DNA from: Actinomyces sp. Marseille-P3109 | GTDB taxonomy: Bacteria > Actinomycetota > Actinomycetes > Actinomycetales > Actinomycetaceae | Assembly: GCF_900323545.1 (NCBI RefSeq) | Contig: NZ_OOHN01000008.1 | Coordinates: forward strand, 515,941-579,940 | Length of the DNA: 64,000 nt | Direction: 5' to 3' | Part shown: positions 24,038-33,494 of the stretch, piece by piece | How positions within the stretch are numbered: the first letter of the stretch is position 1 | How the letters are laid out: the number at the start of each line of letters is the position of its first letter | Position numbers and translations under genes: made by a program | Notes under the pieces: model-generated | What the model was told of the DNA's origin: nothing | What the model saw: the letters and a program-made list of their open reading frames with translations, nothing else | Databases searched by the model: none

Positions 24038-26350
24038 ATGGGATCAGTGTGCGCAACGATGCGCCTTGATGAAGAAGTTCTCAGGAGTGAAACGGGCAGC
24101 ATCTCCTTCGAGTTCAGGTCAAGATCGGACGGCAACCTGTTCGCGCTACGAGGGGCCGATGGAGCCTGCCTCGACATGCGCATCGTGGGATCGTCGCTCG
24201 TGTACGAGGCGACGGTTCCAGACGGGTGGAACAAGCTGGAGGCCGAGGACGTCCGTTCGCTCGATGACGGGCGCTGGCACAGCGCCGCAGTCACCGTCAG
24301 TCCCGCCGGTACCCGTCTCTACCTCGACGGCTACCAGGTCTTCTGCGGAACGACGACGGCGTTTCTCAAGGACCTTCCCGGGCTGACGGAGGTAGTGCTC
24401 GGGCAGGGGGACAGTCCTGAGGTTGCCTCGTTCACGGTGCACCCCGAGGTACTGACCTCACGGCAGGTCATGGCACTGTCACGGCGTGCCGAGCCGCTGG
24501 TCGAGTTCGCCGCGAACCGACTGAGCCCCTACGACGTCGCCAGCTTCGCTGATGCGCGGCACGGTTCCCTCTGGCTGCGCTTCCGGGTGCGAGGCCGTAT
24601 GCAGCAAGGAGCCCTCCTGGCAGCCGGCGGGCTCGGACGCGAGCAGCTCGTCGTGACGGTCGGGCCGGAGGGGATCACCTACGCCGGCGTGAGCAGGACG
24701 GGTGTGCGCCGGGAGGTCAAGGCCGCCGGCGCATGGAGTGACGGCGGCTGGCACGAGGTCGTGGTCACCGTGGGGCACGGTGCCGTCGATCTTTACGTTG
24801 ACGGCTTCCGGGAGCAGCACGCTCCCGGCGAGTTCTTCCTCGGTGAGGTCGAAGGACTCGACGAGATCGTCGTCGGGCAGGACTGCGACGGCGTGCGCCT
24901 GTCCGGCGAGGTGCAACGAGCGGGGATCTACGACTACGTCCTCAGCGACGCGCAGATCAAGCGTCTGCGCGAGGTCGAGCCGATCGAGACTGATGCCCTG
25001 TTCGACCGGGGATACCGAGGTTCGGCGTCCTACCGTATCCCGTCCCTCCTCGCGCTGGCCTCCGGCACCATCCTGGCCGGGGCCGACCAGCGCGTCTCCA
25101 ACGCCAACGACTCTCCCAACGACATCAACTTCGTCGTACGTCGCTCCCTCGACGGCGGGCAGAGCTGGGAACCGGCGCGCACCGTCATCGACTGCCCGGG
25201 TAGCGGAGAGGACGCCTCATCGGTGATCGACTCCTGCATGGTCCAGGACCCGCACACGGGGAGGATTCACGTCCTCATCGATCACTTCCCCGGTGGAATC
25301 GGGCAGCCCAACTGCTGGGCGGCCACCGGATTCGACGAGCAGGGACGAAGGCTCTTGCGGGACCTCGACGACGGACGCTACGTCGTCGAGGAGGATGGTG
25401 CAGTCACGACGATCGACGGGCAGGCAACCGAGTTCCGGGTCGAGGACGACGGCACCGTGCTCCGTGACGGCCAGCCGGCCGGGAACTTCGAGCTCGCCCC
25501 TGGGGCGGACCCGGCTGAGAGTCTCCTGGCCATCCCGACCAGCTACCTGCAGATCGCCCATTCCGACGACGACGGCGTCACCTGGAGCAGGCCGCGAGAC
25601 CTCAACCCCCAGCTGAAGCAGCCGTGGATGAGGTTCCTGGGCACCTGCCCAGGCAACGGCATCACCCTGCGGCACGGCCCCCATGCTGGACGCCTCGTGG
25701 TACCCCTCTACTTCAACAACGACCGCAACTGGCTGGCGATGTGCGCCACCGTCGCCTACTCCGACGATCACGGGCAGACCTGGCGGCTCAGTCACGGTCC
25801 CAACGAGGGCAGAGAGACCTCCGACGGCCGGCTCGACCCGCAGACATTCGTCGATGAGACCTGGTCCCTGCACGAGGCGGCCGTCGTTGAGCGGCAGGAC
25901 GGGGTGCTCCTGCTGTTCATGCGCAACCAGCACCCTCATGGCCGTGTCGCGGTCAGCGAGTCCCACGACGCGGGACAGACCTGGGGGGCTATCCGCTTCG
26001 ACGACAACCTTCCCGAGATCTGGTGCCAACCCAACGCGATCTGCCTGCCCTCGGCCGAGGGCGAGGACCGCATCGTCTTCGCCAACGCCTCGCTCATGCT
26101 CCCGTTCCGGGGCTGCGGAGTCATTCGGCTCAGCCTTGACGGGGGACGCACATGGAAACGCTCACGGACCTTCAACCCCGGTCACTACGTCTACCAGTGC
26201 ATGTGCGTCCTACCCGACGGAAGGATCGGGCTGCTCTGGGAGAACGAGTGCCAGGGGCTCTACTTCTCTCGCCTTCCCCTGAGCTGGTTCGACGCAGGCA
26301 TCGAAGCCATCGAGCCGCACACCACCGCGGATCAGGACGGGTGCTCATGA
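24038..26350 (+). CDS. Exo-alpha-sialidase (GH33) with two N-terminal lectin-like domains and no visible signal peptide
   Basis: 770 residues from ATG 24038, chosen for GGTGAAG upstream; an in-frame start at 23933 adds no signal sequence either. Residues 1-150 and 160-310 are two concanavalin/LamG-like domains (ALRGADGACLDMRIVGSS; WSDGGWHEVVVTVGHGAVDL). The sialidase propeller follows with YRIP (Arg333) and five Asp boxes: SLDGGQSWE, SDDDGVTW, SDDHGQTW, SHDAGQTWG and SLDGGRTWK. It removes terminal sialic acid. Lack of a secretion signal or LPXTG anchor, and a CUT1 importer 71 bases downstream, suggest it works in the cytoplasm on imported sialosides. Trans-sialidase activity cannot be excluded. 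Confidence 0.9.
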   Translation: MGSVCATMRLDEEVLRSETGSISFEFRSRSDGNLFALRGADGACLDMRIVGSSLVYEATVPDGWNKLEAEDVRSLDDGRWHSAAVTVSPAGTRLYLDGYQVFCGTTTAFLKDLPGLTEVVLGQGDSPEVASFTVHPEVLTSRQVMALSRRAEPLVEFAANRLSPYDVASFADARHGSLWLRFRVRGRMQQGALLAAGGLGREQLVVTVGPEGITYAGVSRTGVRREVKAAGAWSDGGWHEVVVTVGHGAVDLYVDGFREQHAPGEFFLGEVEGLDEIVVGQDCDGVRLSGEVQRAGIYDYVLSDAQIKRLREVEPIETDALFDRGYRGSASYRIPSLLALASGTILAGADQRVSNANDSPNDINFVVRRSLDGGQSWEPARTVIDCPGSGEDASSVIDSCMVQDPHTGRIHVLIDHFPGGIGQPNCWAATGFDEQGRRLLRDLDDGRYVVEEDGAVTTIDGQATEFRVEDDGTVLRDGQPAGNFELAPGADPAESLLAIPTSYLQIAHSDDDGVTWSRPRDLNPQLKQPWMRFLGTCPGNGITLRHGPHAGRLVVPLYFNNDRNWLAMCATVAYSDDHGQTWRLSHGPNEGRETSDGRLDPQTFVDETWSLHEAAVVERQDGVLLLFMRNQHPHGRVAVSESHDAGQTWGAIRFDDNLPEIWCQPNAICLPSAEGEDRIVFANASLMLPFRGCGVIRLSLDGGRTWKRSRTFNPGHYVYQCMCVLPDGRIGLLWENECQGLYFSRLPLSWFDAGIEAIEPHTTADQDGCS

Positions 26351-26421
26351 AGCCAACGCCTCGATCCGTCTCACACCGCTCAACCATTCCCGTTTCATCG
26401 CCCGTTCAAAGGAGAACCGAT

Positions 26422-27807
26422 ATGACCCCGTCCACCCCCGTCCCGTCTCACCCATCGCCCGCCTTCAACCGTCGCAGCTTCATGATCCTCGGAGGCGTCG
26501 GCATCTGCGGGGCGCTCGCCGCATGCGGCGCTCAGAGCTCCTCCGAGGATGAGGAGACCGGGCCTCTGCGCGGCACCGTCACCATGTGGTCGTCCTTCAC
26601 CCAGGGGCCGCGTGCCGACTGGATGAAGAAGATGGCCGAGGAGTTCCACACCAAGAATCCCGATGTCACCGTCAAGATCGAGCAGTTCTCCTGGTCCGAG
26701 TTCAACACCAAGTGGACCACCGGACTGACCGCCGGACAGGTGCCGGACATCTCCACCGCGCTGCCCAATAACGTCGTGGAGATGATCAACTCCGAGGCCC
26801 TGGTCCCTCTTGACAAGGTGATCGACTCCATTGGCCGCGACCGGTTCCCCAAGCCGGCACTGGCCGAGGGGCAGTCGGGCGGAAAGTCCTACTCCGTGCC
26901 CATCTACTCCCACGCTCAGGTGATGTGGTACCGCACGGACGTGCTGCAGTCCAAGGGGCTGTCGGTACCGACAACCTGGGATGAACTGGCCGCAGCGGCC
27001 AAGGCGGTTGGACGGTCTGATGATCTCTACGGGTTGTCCGTACCCCTGGGGACCGGGGACATGCTGGGGGCTCGCTACCTCAATTTCTACGTTCGTTCCG
27101 CAGGCCAAAGACTGCTCAAGGACGACGGAACGGCCAACCTCACCTCGGAGACCGCCCTGAGCGGCATCAAGTACTGGACCGACCTCTACAAGTCCGTCTC
27201 CCCGGAGGGGGCCTTGGATTACGCCGTTCTCGACCAGGCGACGCTCTTCTACCAGGGCAAGACCGCGTTCGACTTCAACTCCGGATTCCACATCTCCGGA
27301 GTGTCCACCAACCGCCCCGATCTGGTCGACTCCATCGCCGCGGCGCCGCTTCCCAGGATGAAGGCGTCCGACCCGGTCAACTACCCGGCCGAGGTGTCGA
27401 ACGTGCCCCTGGTGGTGTGGGAGGCCTCCAAGGTGAAGCGAGAGGCCAAGGCCTTCCTGGAGTTCCTGTTCACCAAGGACAAGTACATCGAGTTCCTCCA
27501 CTCGGTCCCCGGCGGGATGCTGCCCGTCCTCAGTGACATCTCGCAGGACTCGAGCTACCTGGGCAATGAGACCATCCAGAAGTACGCGGACTCGATCAAG
27601 GTGATCCAGGACCAGGTTGGCGTCGGCAGCGCCATCGGCATGGAGAAGGGGCCACTCGTCCAGGCCGGTGTGCTCACCAGCCAGGGGCTGATCGAGAAGA
27701 TGTACCACTCGATCATCATCGACGGCACCGATGTCGAGACTGCCGCCAAGGACTGCGAGAAGAAGCTCAACGAGGCGTTCAAGGCCGCAGGAGCCAGCCT
27801 CAAGTGA
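26422..27807 (+). CDS. ABC sugar transporter substrate-binding lipoprotein (CUT1)
   Basis: A 461-residue family-1 sugar-binding protein. FNRRSFMILGG is a twin-arginine signal and LAACGA the lipobox; the mature part opens GTVTMWSSFTQGPRADWMKK as these proteins do. AAAGGAG precedes ATG 26422; an in-frame ATG at 26347 overlapping the sialidase stop is less likely. Tight linkage to the sialidase suggests sialylated oligosaccharides or modified sialic acid as ligand, inferred only. Confidence 0.88.
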   Translation: MTPSTPVPSHPSPAFNRRSFMILGGVGICGALAACGAQSSSEDEETGPLRGTVTMWSSFTQGPRADWMKKMAEEFHTKNPDVTVKIEQFSWSEFNTKWTTGLTAGQVPDISTALPNNVVEMINSEALVPLDKVIDSIGRDRFPKPALAEGQSGGKSYSVPIYSHAQVMWYRTDVLQSKGLSVPTTWDELAAAAKAVGRSDDLYGLSVPLGTGDMLGARYLNFYVRSAGQRLLKDDGTANLTSETALSGIKYWTDLYKSVSPEGALDYAVLDQATLFYQGKTAFDFNSGFHISGVSTNRPDLVDSIAAAPLPRMKASDPVNYPAEVSNVPLVVWEASKVKREAKAFLEFLFTKDKYIEFLHSVPGGMLPVLSDISQDSSYLGNETIQKYADSIKVIQDQVGVGSAIGMEKGPLVQAGVLTSQGLIEKMYHSIIIDGTDVETAAKDCEKKLNEAFKAAGASLK

Positions 27808-27866
27808 GTCGGCGCGGTGGCGGGGCCGGCGTCTCGTCCCCGCCACCCAGTCCGAAAGGTGAACTC

Positions 27867-28754
27867 ATGACACGCATCAAACGAATGAACTGGACGGGCG
27901 TGTGCTTCGTCGCGCCCTCAATGATTGTCGTTCTCGCCCTCCTGATCTACCCCGTATTCTCCAGTATCTGGTACTCCTTCACGGACAAGAACCTGTTACG
28001 CACCAGCTACCACGTGGTCGGGATCTCCAACTACACGGACCTGCTCGGCTCCTCGAGCTTCTGGAACGCATTCGGGGTATCGATCAAGTGGACCGCAGCC
28101 TCTCTTGCCGGTCAGCTCGCGATAGGCATGGTGCTGGCTCTCGCACTGGACCGGGTTCCGCGCGGATCAGGGGTGTTCCGTACGCTCCTGATCGTCCCCT
28201 GGGCCTTCCCCGCCATCATTACCGCCTTTGCCTGGAAGTGGATCCTCAATGATGTCTATGGATTCCTCCCCAATCTCCTGACCTCTCTTGGGGTGACTGA
28301 TAAGAACATGGCATTGCTGGGTAACCCCGACACGACCTTCTGGGTTGCGCTGCTGATCAACATCTGGTTCGGTGCCCCGATGTTCATGGTGAACATCCTC
28401 TCCGCTCTCAAGACGATCCCTCAGGAGCAGTACGAGGCCGCGATGATGGATGGTGCCTCCGGATGGCAGAGGTTCAGGTTCATCACACTGACACATATTC
28501 GTGAGGTCATTGGTCTGCTGGTCATCCTGCGCACCATCTGGGTCTTCAACAACTTCGACATGCTCTTCCTCCTGACCGGCGGTGGCCCGGGGGAGAGGAC
28601 CACGACGCTGCCGATCTTCGCCTACCAGGAGGGCTGGAACCTGCGGCAGCTCGGTGTCGCATCCACCGTCACGATCCTGTTACTGATCTTCCTGCTGCTT
28701 CTGGCCTTCGGGGCATTCAGGATGCTCAACCGCTGGGAAAAGGAAAGGGGCTGA
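27867..28754 (+). CDS. CUT1 sugar ABC transporter permease, MalF type
   Basis: A 295-residue permease with six hydrophobic segments, starting WTGVCFVAPSMIVVLALLIY. The EAA loop is EQYEAAMMDGASGWQRFRFI, which docks a shared ATPase such as MsiK; no ATPase gene accompanies this transporter, as is usual for actinobacterial CUT1 systems. GAAAGGTGA precedes the ATG. Confidence 0.9.
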   Translation: MTRIKRMNWTGVCFVAPSMIVVLALLIYPVFSSIWYSFTDKNLLRTSYHVVGISNYTDLLGSSSFWNAFGVSIKWTAASLAGQLAIGMVLALALDRVPRGSGVFRTLLIVPWAFPAIITAFAWKWILNDVYGFLPNLLTSLGVTDKNMALLGNPDTTFWVALLINIWFGAPMFMVNILSALKTIPQEQYEAAMMDGASGWQRFRFITLTHIREVIGLLVILRTIWVFNNFDMLFLLTGGGPGERTTTLPIFAYQEGWNLRQLGVASTVTILLLIFLLLLAFGAFRMLNRWEKERG

Positions 28755-28757
28755 ACC

Positions 28758-29594
28758 ATGCGACGTGCTGGTCGTAGTCCGTGGGGTACGGTGTGCGTGT
28801 ACCTTATTCTCATCGTTGCCGCCTTTATTGCGGTGTTTCCGCTCGTGTGGGTCGTCTCCTCGTCCTTCAAGACCTCGCATGAGCTCTCGCAGAATCCGTT
28901 GCAGCTGTTCTCCAGCTCGCCGACACTTGATCACTACCGCAAGGTGGTCGAGGAGATCGGGTTCCTGACGAACCTGAAGAACTCGCTGCTGATCGCCGGA
29001 TGCTCCACAGTCATCGCCGTCCTGGTCTCGCTGCTCGGGGCCTACGGGATCGTGCGCTTCTTTCCGCGCGTCGGGCGACAGCTCACCAAGATTCTTATCG
29101 GGACCTATATGTTCCCGCCGATCCTGCTCGCCATCCCGTACACCATCACCATGGTCAAGCTCGGGCTCATGAATAGTTATATTGGGTTGATCATCGCATA
29201 CCTGTCGTTCTCGATACCCTATGCGATTTGGATGCTCATCGGGTTCTTCCAGACCGTCCCCGTCGGGATTGAGGAGGCTGCAGCAGTCGATGGGGCCAGC
29301 CGGTTCCGGGTGTTCTGGCAGATCTCGGTACCCATTATTCTCCCGGGAATCGTGGCGACTGCCGTTTACACCTTTATCAATACCTTCAACGAGTTCCTCT
29401 ACGCGCTCCTGTTCATTACCGAGTCGGACAGGATGCCCGTCGCAGTCGGCCTCTACTCTCTCCAGGGGTCGGAGGTTCTCGACTGGGGAGCCATGATGGC
29501 TGCTTCCGTGATCGTGATCGTCCCGTCGGTCGTTTTCTTCATGGTCATCCAGAAGCACATCTCAGGCGGGCTCTCAGAGGGCTCCGTCAAGTAG
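28758..29594 (+). CDS. CUT1 sugar ABC transporter permease, MalG type
   Basis: A 278-residue permease starting three bases after its partner's stop, with AAAGGGG before the ATG. EAA loop GIEEAAAVDGASRFRVFWQI. It completes the membrane channel for the sialidase-linked importer. The ATPase must come from elsewhere in the genome. Confidence 0.9.
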   Translation: MRRAGRSPWGTVCVYLILIVAAFIAVFPLVWVVSSSFKTSHELSQNPLQLFSSSPTLDHYRKVVEEIGFLTNLKNSLLIAGCSTVIAVLVSLLGAYGIVRFFPRVGRQLTKILIGTYMFPPILLAIPYTITMVKLGLMNSYIGLIIAYLSFSIPYAIWMLIGFFQTVPVGIEEAAAVDGASRFRVFWQISVPIILPGIVATAVYTFINTFNEFLYALLFITESDRMPVAVGLYSLQGSEVLDWGAMMAASVIVIVPSVVFFMVIQKHISGGLSEGSVK

Positions 29595-29714
29595 CCCTTC
29601 TGGGGGAGCGTCCCCAGTCCTGCCCTCCTGCCGCTCCGGCGTGCGCGACGAGAGTGATCGTTCGATCGCGCGCGCCGGGGTGGCGCCGAGCGGGAACATC
29701 TGCAACAATGACTC

Positions 29715-29736
29715 CTGACGTCAGATGTCAGACGTC
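29715..29736. promoter_or_regulatory. RTCAGACRTC site D (double)
   Basis: CTGACGTCAG, a perfect 10-bp palindrome, runs directly into ATGTCAGACGTC, about 30 bases before the nanA start. Probable operator over the nanA promoter. Confidence 0.6.
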
Positions 29737-29766
29737 CGATAAACTTTCAATGAAGAGAGACACCAC

Positions 29767-30687
29767 ATGGACAACCGTTTCACCGGCGTCATCCCGCCGG
29801 TTGTCACCCCTTTTACCGCTGAGGGCGAGGTTGACCTCGACAGCCTGGACAAGGTCGTCGAGCACCTTATCGCCGGAGGCGTCGATGGCCTGTTCGCCCT
29901 GGGGTCCTCCGGAGAGGTCGCCTACCTCACCGACGCCCAGCGCGAGGCTGTTATCGAGCGCGTCGTCAAGACGGCCGCGGGTCGTGTACCGGTGCTCGCC
30001 GGCGCCATCGACACCACGGCCCACCGCGTCATCGACCAGGCCCGCCGGGCCGTCGCCCTTGGGGCCGAGGCGATCGTGGCGACCTGCCCCTTCTACGCCC
30101 TCAACGACACCGAGGAGATCAAGGCCCACTTCCGCGCCATCGCCGAGGCCATCGACGTTCCGGTGTTCGCCTACGACGTCCCCGTGCGCCTGGGAGGCGC
30201 CAAGCTCGGCCGAGACCTTCTCGTCGAGCTGGGAAAGGAGGGCGTCATCGCCGGTGTCAAGGACTCCTCCGGCAACGACGTCGCTTTCCGCAGGCTGGTT
30301 GCCGCCAACGAGGCCGCAGGTCACCCGCTGGCTCTTCTGACGGGGCATGAGTGCGTCGTCGACGGCATGCTCCTGCTGGGTGCGGACGGGCTCGTCCCCG
30401 GCTACGGCAACGTGGACCCGGTCCGCTACGCCCAGATGTGGAAGGCCTCTCGCGAGGGCCAGTGGGACGAGGTGCGTCGTATCCAGGACGAGATCTGCGC
30501 CGGCTTCGAGATCGTCTTCGTGCCCCAGGGGCGTTCGGCCGATGCCACGGGTATCGGCGCGTTCAAGACCGCGATGGAGGCGATCGGAATCATCGCCACC
30601 AACGAGATGGCGTTCCCGGTCAAGGCGCTTCAGGGCGAGACCAAGGATGCTGTTCTGGAGATCGTCAAGGCACAGGGCCTCATCTGA
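29767..30687 (+). CDS. nanA: N-acetylneuraminate lyase
   Basis: A 306-residue class I aldolase of the DapA/NanA family that splits Neu5Ac into ManNAc and pyruvate. Schiff-base Lys165 is in GVKDSSGN and the catalytic Tyr136 in FAYDVP; the substrate-loop signature is GLFALGSSGEVAYLTDAQR. Dihydrodipicolinate synthase or another family aldolase would look similar, but nanK and nanE follow directly, which makes NanA the best reading. GAAGAGAG is a modest ribosome site. Site D lies just upstream. Confidence 0.88.
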   Translation: MDNRFTGVIPPVVTPFTAEGEVDLDSLDKVVEHLIAGGVDGLFALGSSGEVAYLTDAQREAVIERVVKTAAGRVPVLAGAIDTTAHRVIDQARRAVALGAEAIVATCPFYALNDTEEIKAHFRAIAEAIDVPVFAYDVPVRLGGAKLGRDLLVELGKEGVIAGVKDSSGNDVAFRRLVAANEAAGHPLALLTGHECVVDGMLLLGADGLVPGYGNVDPVRYAQMWKASREGQWDEVRRIQDEICAGFEIVFVPQGRSADATGIGAFKTAMEAIGIIATNEMAFPVKALQGETKDAVLEIVKAQGLI

Positions 30688-30745
30688 CGCCATCCGACAA
30701 CCTGCTGGTTACGCGCCCGACCGTTCCCGACGTTCTGATATCTCG

Positions 30746-30760
30746 GTCAGACATCTGAAC
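30746..30760. promoter_or_regulatory. RTCAGACRTC site E
   Basis: GTCAGACATCTGAAC, with the palindrome TCAGA-CA-TCTGA, lies between nanA and nanK in a 254-base gap, implying a separate regulated promoter for nanK and nanE. Confidence 0.55.
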
Positions 30761-30941
30761 GAGTCGGGCGCGCAGCAGCCGCCGGCGGCATCCCGGCCCC
30801 GTCGCGTCCCCACTTCCGTGTGCGAGCGGACCCAGGTGCATCGCCGCGTTCGTTGTCTTGTCGGCCATCCGCCTCCGTCCCTCAGATCACTGCACCCGCA
30901 CGCACCCGTACTGCACACCGAGTACCACTTTGGAGAGTGCC

Positions 30942-31973
30942 ATGAGCCAGGATGTCCTCCCATCCGCCCCCACGACCCCATCACCGTCCGGCGAGGCGCC
31001 GCTCGTCGTCGGACTCGACCTCGGCGGCACCAAGATGGCCGCGGCCCTGGTGGACGTCCACGGGACCCTGCGAGGTCCGGTGGCCTCCTGCCCGACTCCG
31101 GCTCACGACGGCCCTGCCGCCATGCTCGACTCCATCAGTGCGCTGGTGCAGCAGGTCGTGACTGCCGGAACCCATGAGGCTCCAGGGCTGCCAGCCTCCG
31201 TCGCAGCGGTCGGCATCGGCACCGCCGGCGTCGTCGACGTCGAGACCGGGACGATCCTGTCCGCCACCGACGCCATCACCGGCTGGGCCGGCACGCAGGT
31301 CGCCGCCGGCGTGCGGGAACGGCTCGTCTCCGCGGGACTGGGGGCGCTTCCAGTCCACGTCGAGAATGACGTCGACGCCTACGCCGCGGGGGAGGCGTGG
31401 CTCGGTGCCGGCGCCGGTTCAGAGGTCGTCCTCATGGTGGCCGTGGGTACCGGTGTCGGCGGCGCCCTCGTCATCGAGGGGCGAACCCGCCGGGGCGCCC
31501 ACCACGTCGCGGGGGAGATCGGCCACATGCCCGTGCCCGGCGCGCAGGGCGAGCCCTGTACCTGCGGCAGGCCGGGACACCTCGAGGGCATCTCCGCCGG
31601 TCCCCAGATCTACCGTCGCTACCTGGCCAAGGGGGGAGATCCCGACGTACCCGACGCCCGCGAGGTGGAGAGGCGCGCCGACTCAGGGGACGGCATCGCC
31701 CAGGAGGTCTACCGCGACTCGGCGGTCTGCCTGGGCAGGGCGCTGGCCGGCCTGGTCGCCGTCATCGACCCCGACGTCGTCGTCGTCTCCGGGGGCCTGG
31801 CCCGAGCCGGCGAGCTGTGGTGGGGGCCCCTGCGGCAGGCCTTCGCCTCGGAGATCATCGACCCGCTGGCGCCCATCAAGATCGTTCCGGCCACATTGGG
31901 GACCACCGCTCCGATCGTCGGCGCGGCCCGCGGCGCCCTTGTCCTGGCCGAAACCCGGAACGGGCCCGCGTAA
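30942..31973 (+). CDS. nanK: ROK-family kinase, probable N-acetylmannosamine kinase
   Basis: A 343-residue sugar kinase. GLDLGGTKMAAALVD is the ATP loop, VENDVDAYAAGE carries the catalytic Asp, and CTCGRPGHLEGISAG is the ROK zinc motif, with His where most members have the third Cys. It would phosphorylate ManNAc from NanA to ManNAc-6-P. The start at 30942 follows TGGAGAG. Substrate is assigned from the nanA-nanE neighbours; a glucokinase would share the same motifs. Confidence 0.85.
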   Translation: MSQDVLPSAPTTPSPSGEAPLVVGLDLGGTKMAAALVDVHGTLRGPVASCPTPAHDGPAAMLDSISALVQQVVTAGTHEAPGLPASVAAVGIGTAGVVDVETGTILSATDAITGWAGTQVAAGVRERLVSAGLGALPVHVENDVDAYAAGEAWLGAGAGSEVVLMVAVGTGVGGALVIEGRTRRGAHHVAGEIGHMPVPGAQGEPCTCGRPGHLEGISAGPQIYRRYLAKGGDPDVPDAREVERRADSGDGIAQEVYRDSAVCLGRALAGLVAVIDPDVVVVSGGLARAGELWWGPLRQAFASEIIDPLAPIKIVPATLGTTAPIVGAARGALVLAETRNGPA

Positions 31974-32040
31974 GCAGTCGCGAGTCCTCCCGGCCACCGA
32001 CAATCACAGCCATCAGGCACCATCAGACAGGACCGTACCC

Positions 32041-32790
32041 ATGACCGAGCAGACAGCATCACACCCGTCCGCGGAGCAGCAGTCGGCGGACGCGCACCTC
32101 CATCCCGTCCTGGAGCGCCTGAGAGGAGGGCTCATCGCCTCCGCCCAGGCGTATCCGGGTGAACCCATGCGCGACCCTCGCACCATGGACGAGGTGGCCC
32201 AGGCCTGTGTCGCCGGCGGTGCCGTCGGCATCCGTGCTCAGGGCCTGGCGGATCTGGCCCTCATCTGCCAGCACGTCGACGTGCCTGTCATCGGCCTGTG
32301 GAAAGAGGGGCACGACGGCGTCTTCATCACCCCCACCCTCACTCACGCCATCGCCGTGGCCGCCACCGGCAGCCAGATCGTGGCCCTGGACGGCACGCGC
32401 CGTCCCCGTCCCGACGGACTAAGTCTCGCCCAGACCGTCGAGGGCCTCCGACAGGCTCGCCCCGAGGTCCTCATCATGGCCGACTGCGGGTCCCTGGATG
32501 ACGCCAGGGCCGCGCAGGACGCCGGGGTCGACATCCTGGGGACCACCTTGGCCGGCTACACCGGGGAGCGTCCCAAGACCGACGGCCCCGACCTCGAGCT
32601 CGTCGACCAGATCGCCGGTGTGGCGGAGGTCCCGCTCGTCGTCGAGGGACGGGTTCACACCCCCGCGCAGGCCGCCGCCGCCATGGAGCACGGGGCCTTC
32701 GCCGTCGTCGTCGGTACCGCGATCACCCATCCGACCACCATCACGTCGTGGTTCGCGAACGCCCTACCGGGTGCCCTCTGGAAGGGCTGA
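32041..32790 (+). CDS. nanE: N-acetylmannosamine-6-phosphate 2-epimerase
   Basis: A 249-residue TIM-barrel enzyme that turns ManNAc-6-P into GlcNAc-6-P. Typical segments: LRGGLIASAQAYPGEPMRDP, GLWKEGHDGVFITPT, LIMADCGSLDDARAAQ and VVEGRVHTPAQA. The first 25 residues are an extra polar tail. It follows nanK by 67 bases. The deacetylase nagA that would come next is not in the window; nagB is, 3.4 kb on. Confidence 0.93.
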   Translation: MTEQTASHPSAEQQSADAHLHPVLERLRGGLIASAQAYPGEPMRDPRTMDEVAQACVAGGAVGIRAQGLADLALICQHVDVPVIGLWKEGHDGVFITPTLTHAIAVAATGSQIVALDGTRRPRPDGLSLAQTVEGLRQARPEVLIMADCGSLDDARAAQDAGVDILGTTLAGYTGERPKTDGPDLELVDQIAGVAEVPLVVEGRVHTPAQAAAAMEHGAFAVVVGTAITHPTTITSWFANALPGALWKG

Positions 32791-32980
32791 GCAGAAACGG
32801 CGTCGTTCCGCGACTTGCTCCGCATGTGACGGGTGTGACTGCTGGGGTGCAAATGTGCGAATTGTTACTCGCTATCCAGCGCGACACTCCGGTCTGACCT
32901 GACAAACCCAAGGTTTTATGCGTAGCGTTGCCAGAAGTGGCACCACATAAGGGTGTCCGTCCACGATCGAGAGGGAAGAC

Positions 32981-33262
32981 ATGTCCGTCAACCGCACCGA
33001 GCTCATCGCCGCCATCGCCGAGAAGGCCGGCCTGACCAAGACCGACGCCGACGCCTTCCTGGGAGCCTTCCAGGATGTCCTCGTTGAGAACGTCGCCAAG
33101 GGTGAGGCTGTCAAGATCACCGGTCTCATGGGCATCGAGCGCGTCGAGCGTGCCGCACGTACTGGCCGTAACCCCCGCACCGGTGAGGAGATTCAGATCC
33201 CCGCCGGCTACGGCGTCAAGGTCACCGTCGGCTCCTCGCTGAAGAAGGCTGTCGCCGAGTGA
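32981..33262 (+). CDS. HU family DNA-binding protein
   Basis: A 93-residue HU protein: MSVNRTELIAAIAEKAGLTK, the KGEAVKITGLMGIERVERAA hinge and the arm RNPRTGEEIQIPAGYGVKV. It lacks the long Lys-rich tail of mycobacterial HupB. GAGAGGGAAG precedes the ATG. It bends and compacts DNA. A perfect hairpin ends the gene, so it forms its own transcript and is probably unrelated to the sialic-acid genes before it. Confidence 0.95.
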   Translation: MSVNRTELIAAIAEKAGLTKTDADAFLGAFQDVLVENVAKGEAVKITGLMGIERVERAARTGRNPRTGEEIQIPAGYGVKVTVGSSLKKAVAE

Positions 33263-33289
33263 TACGTGGGGCCGTGCCCCTGATGTCCT

Positions 33290-33333
33290 GATTCCGGTCC
33301 GTCGCTGCAAGGTGCAGCTGACGGACCGGAATC
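33290..33333 (+). terminator. Terminator of the HU gene
   Basis: GATTCCGGTCCGTC (33290-33303) pairs perfectly with GACGGACCGGAATC (33320-33333); the loop holds a second small stem GCTGC/GCAGC. GTTCTC follows. Confidence 0.8.
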
Positions 33334-33494
33334 GTTCTCATGCGACGACGTGCACGGGCCTGGGTATCGCAGTGTGCCGCTGACGATACTCAGGGGGCGG
33401 TTCTGAGGGAAGAAGGCGACGACCTTCGATCTCCTCCTACGATCTCCTCCTATCGACGGAGGACCGAGTGGGCAGTCGCTCCTACAGTGGAAGC

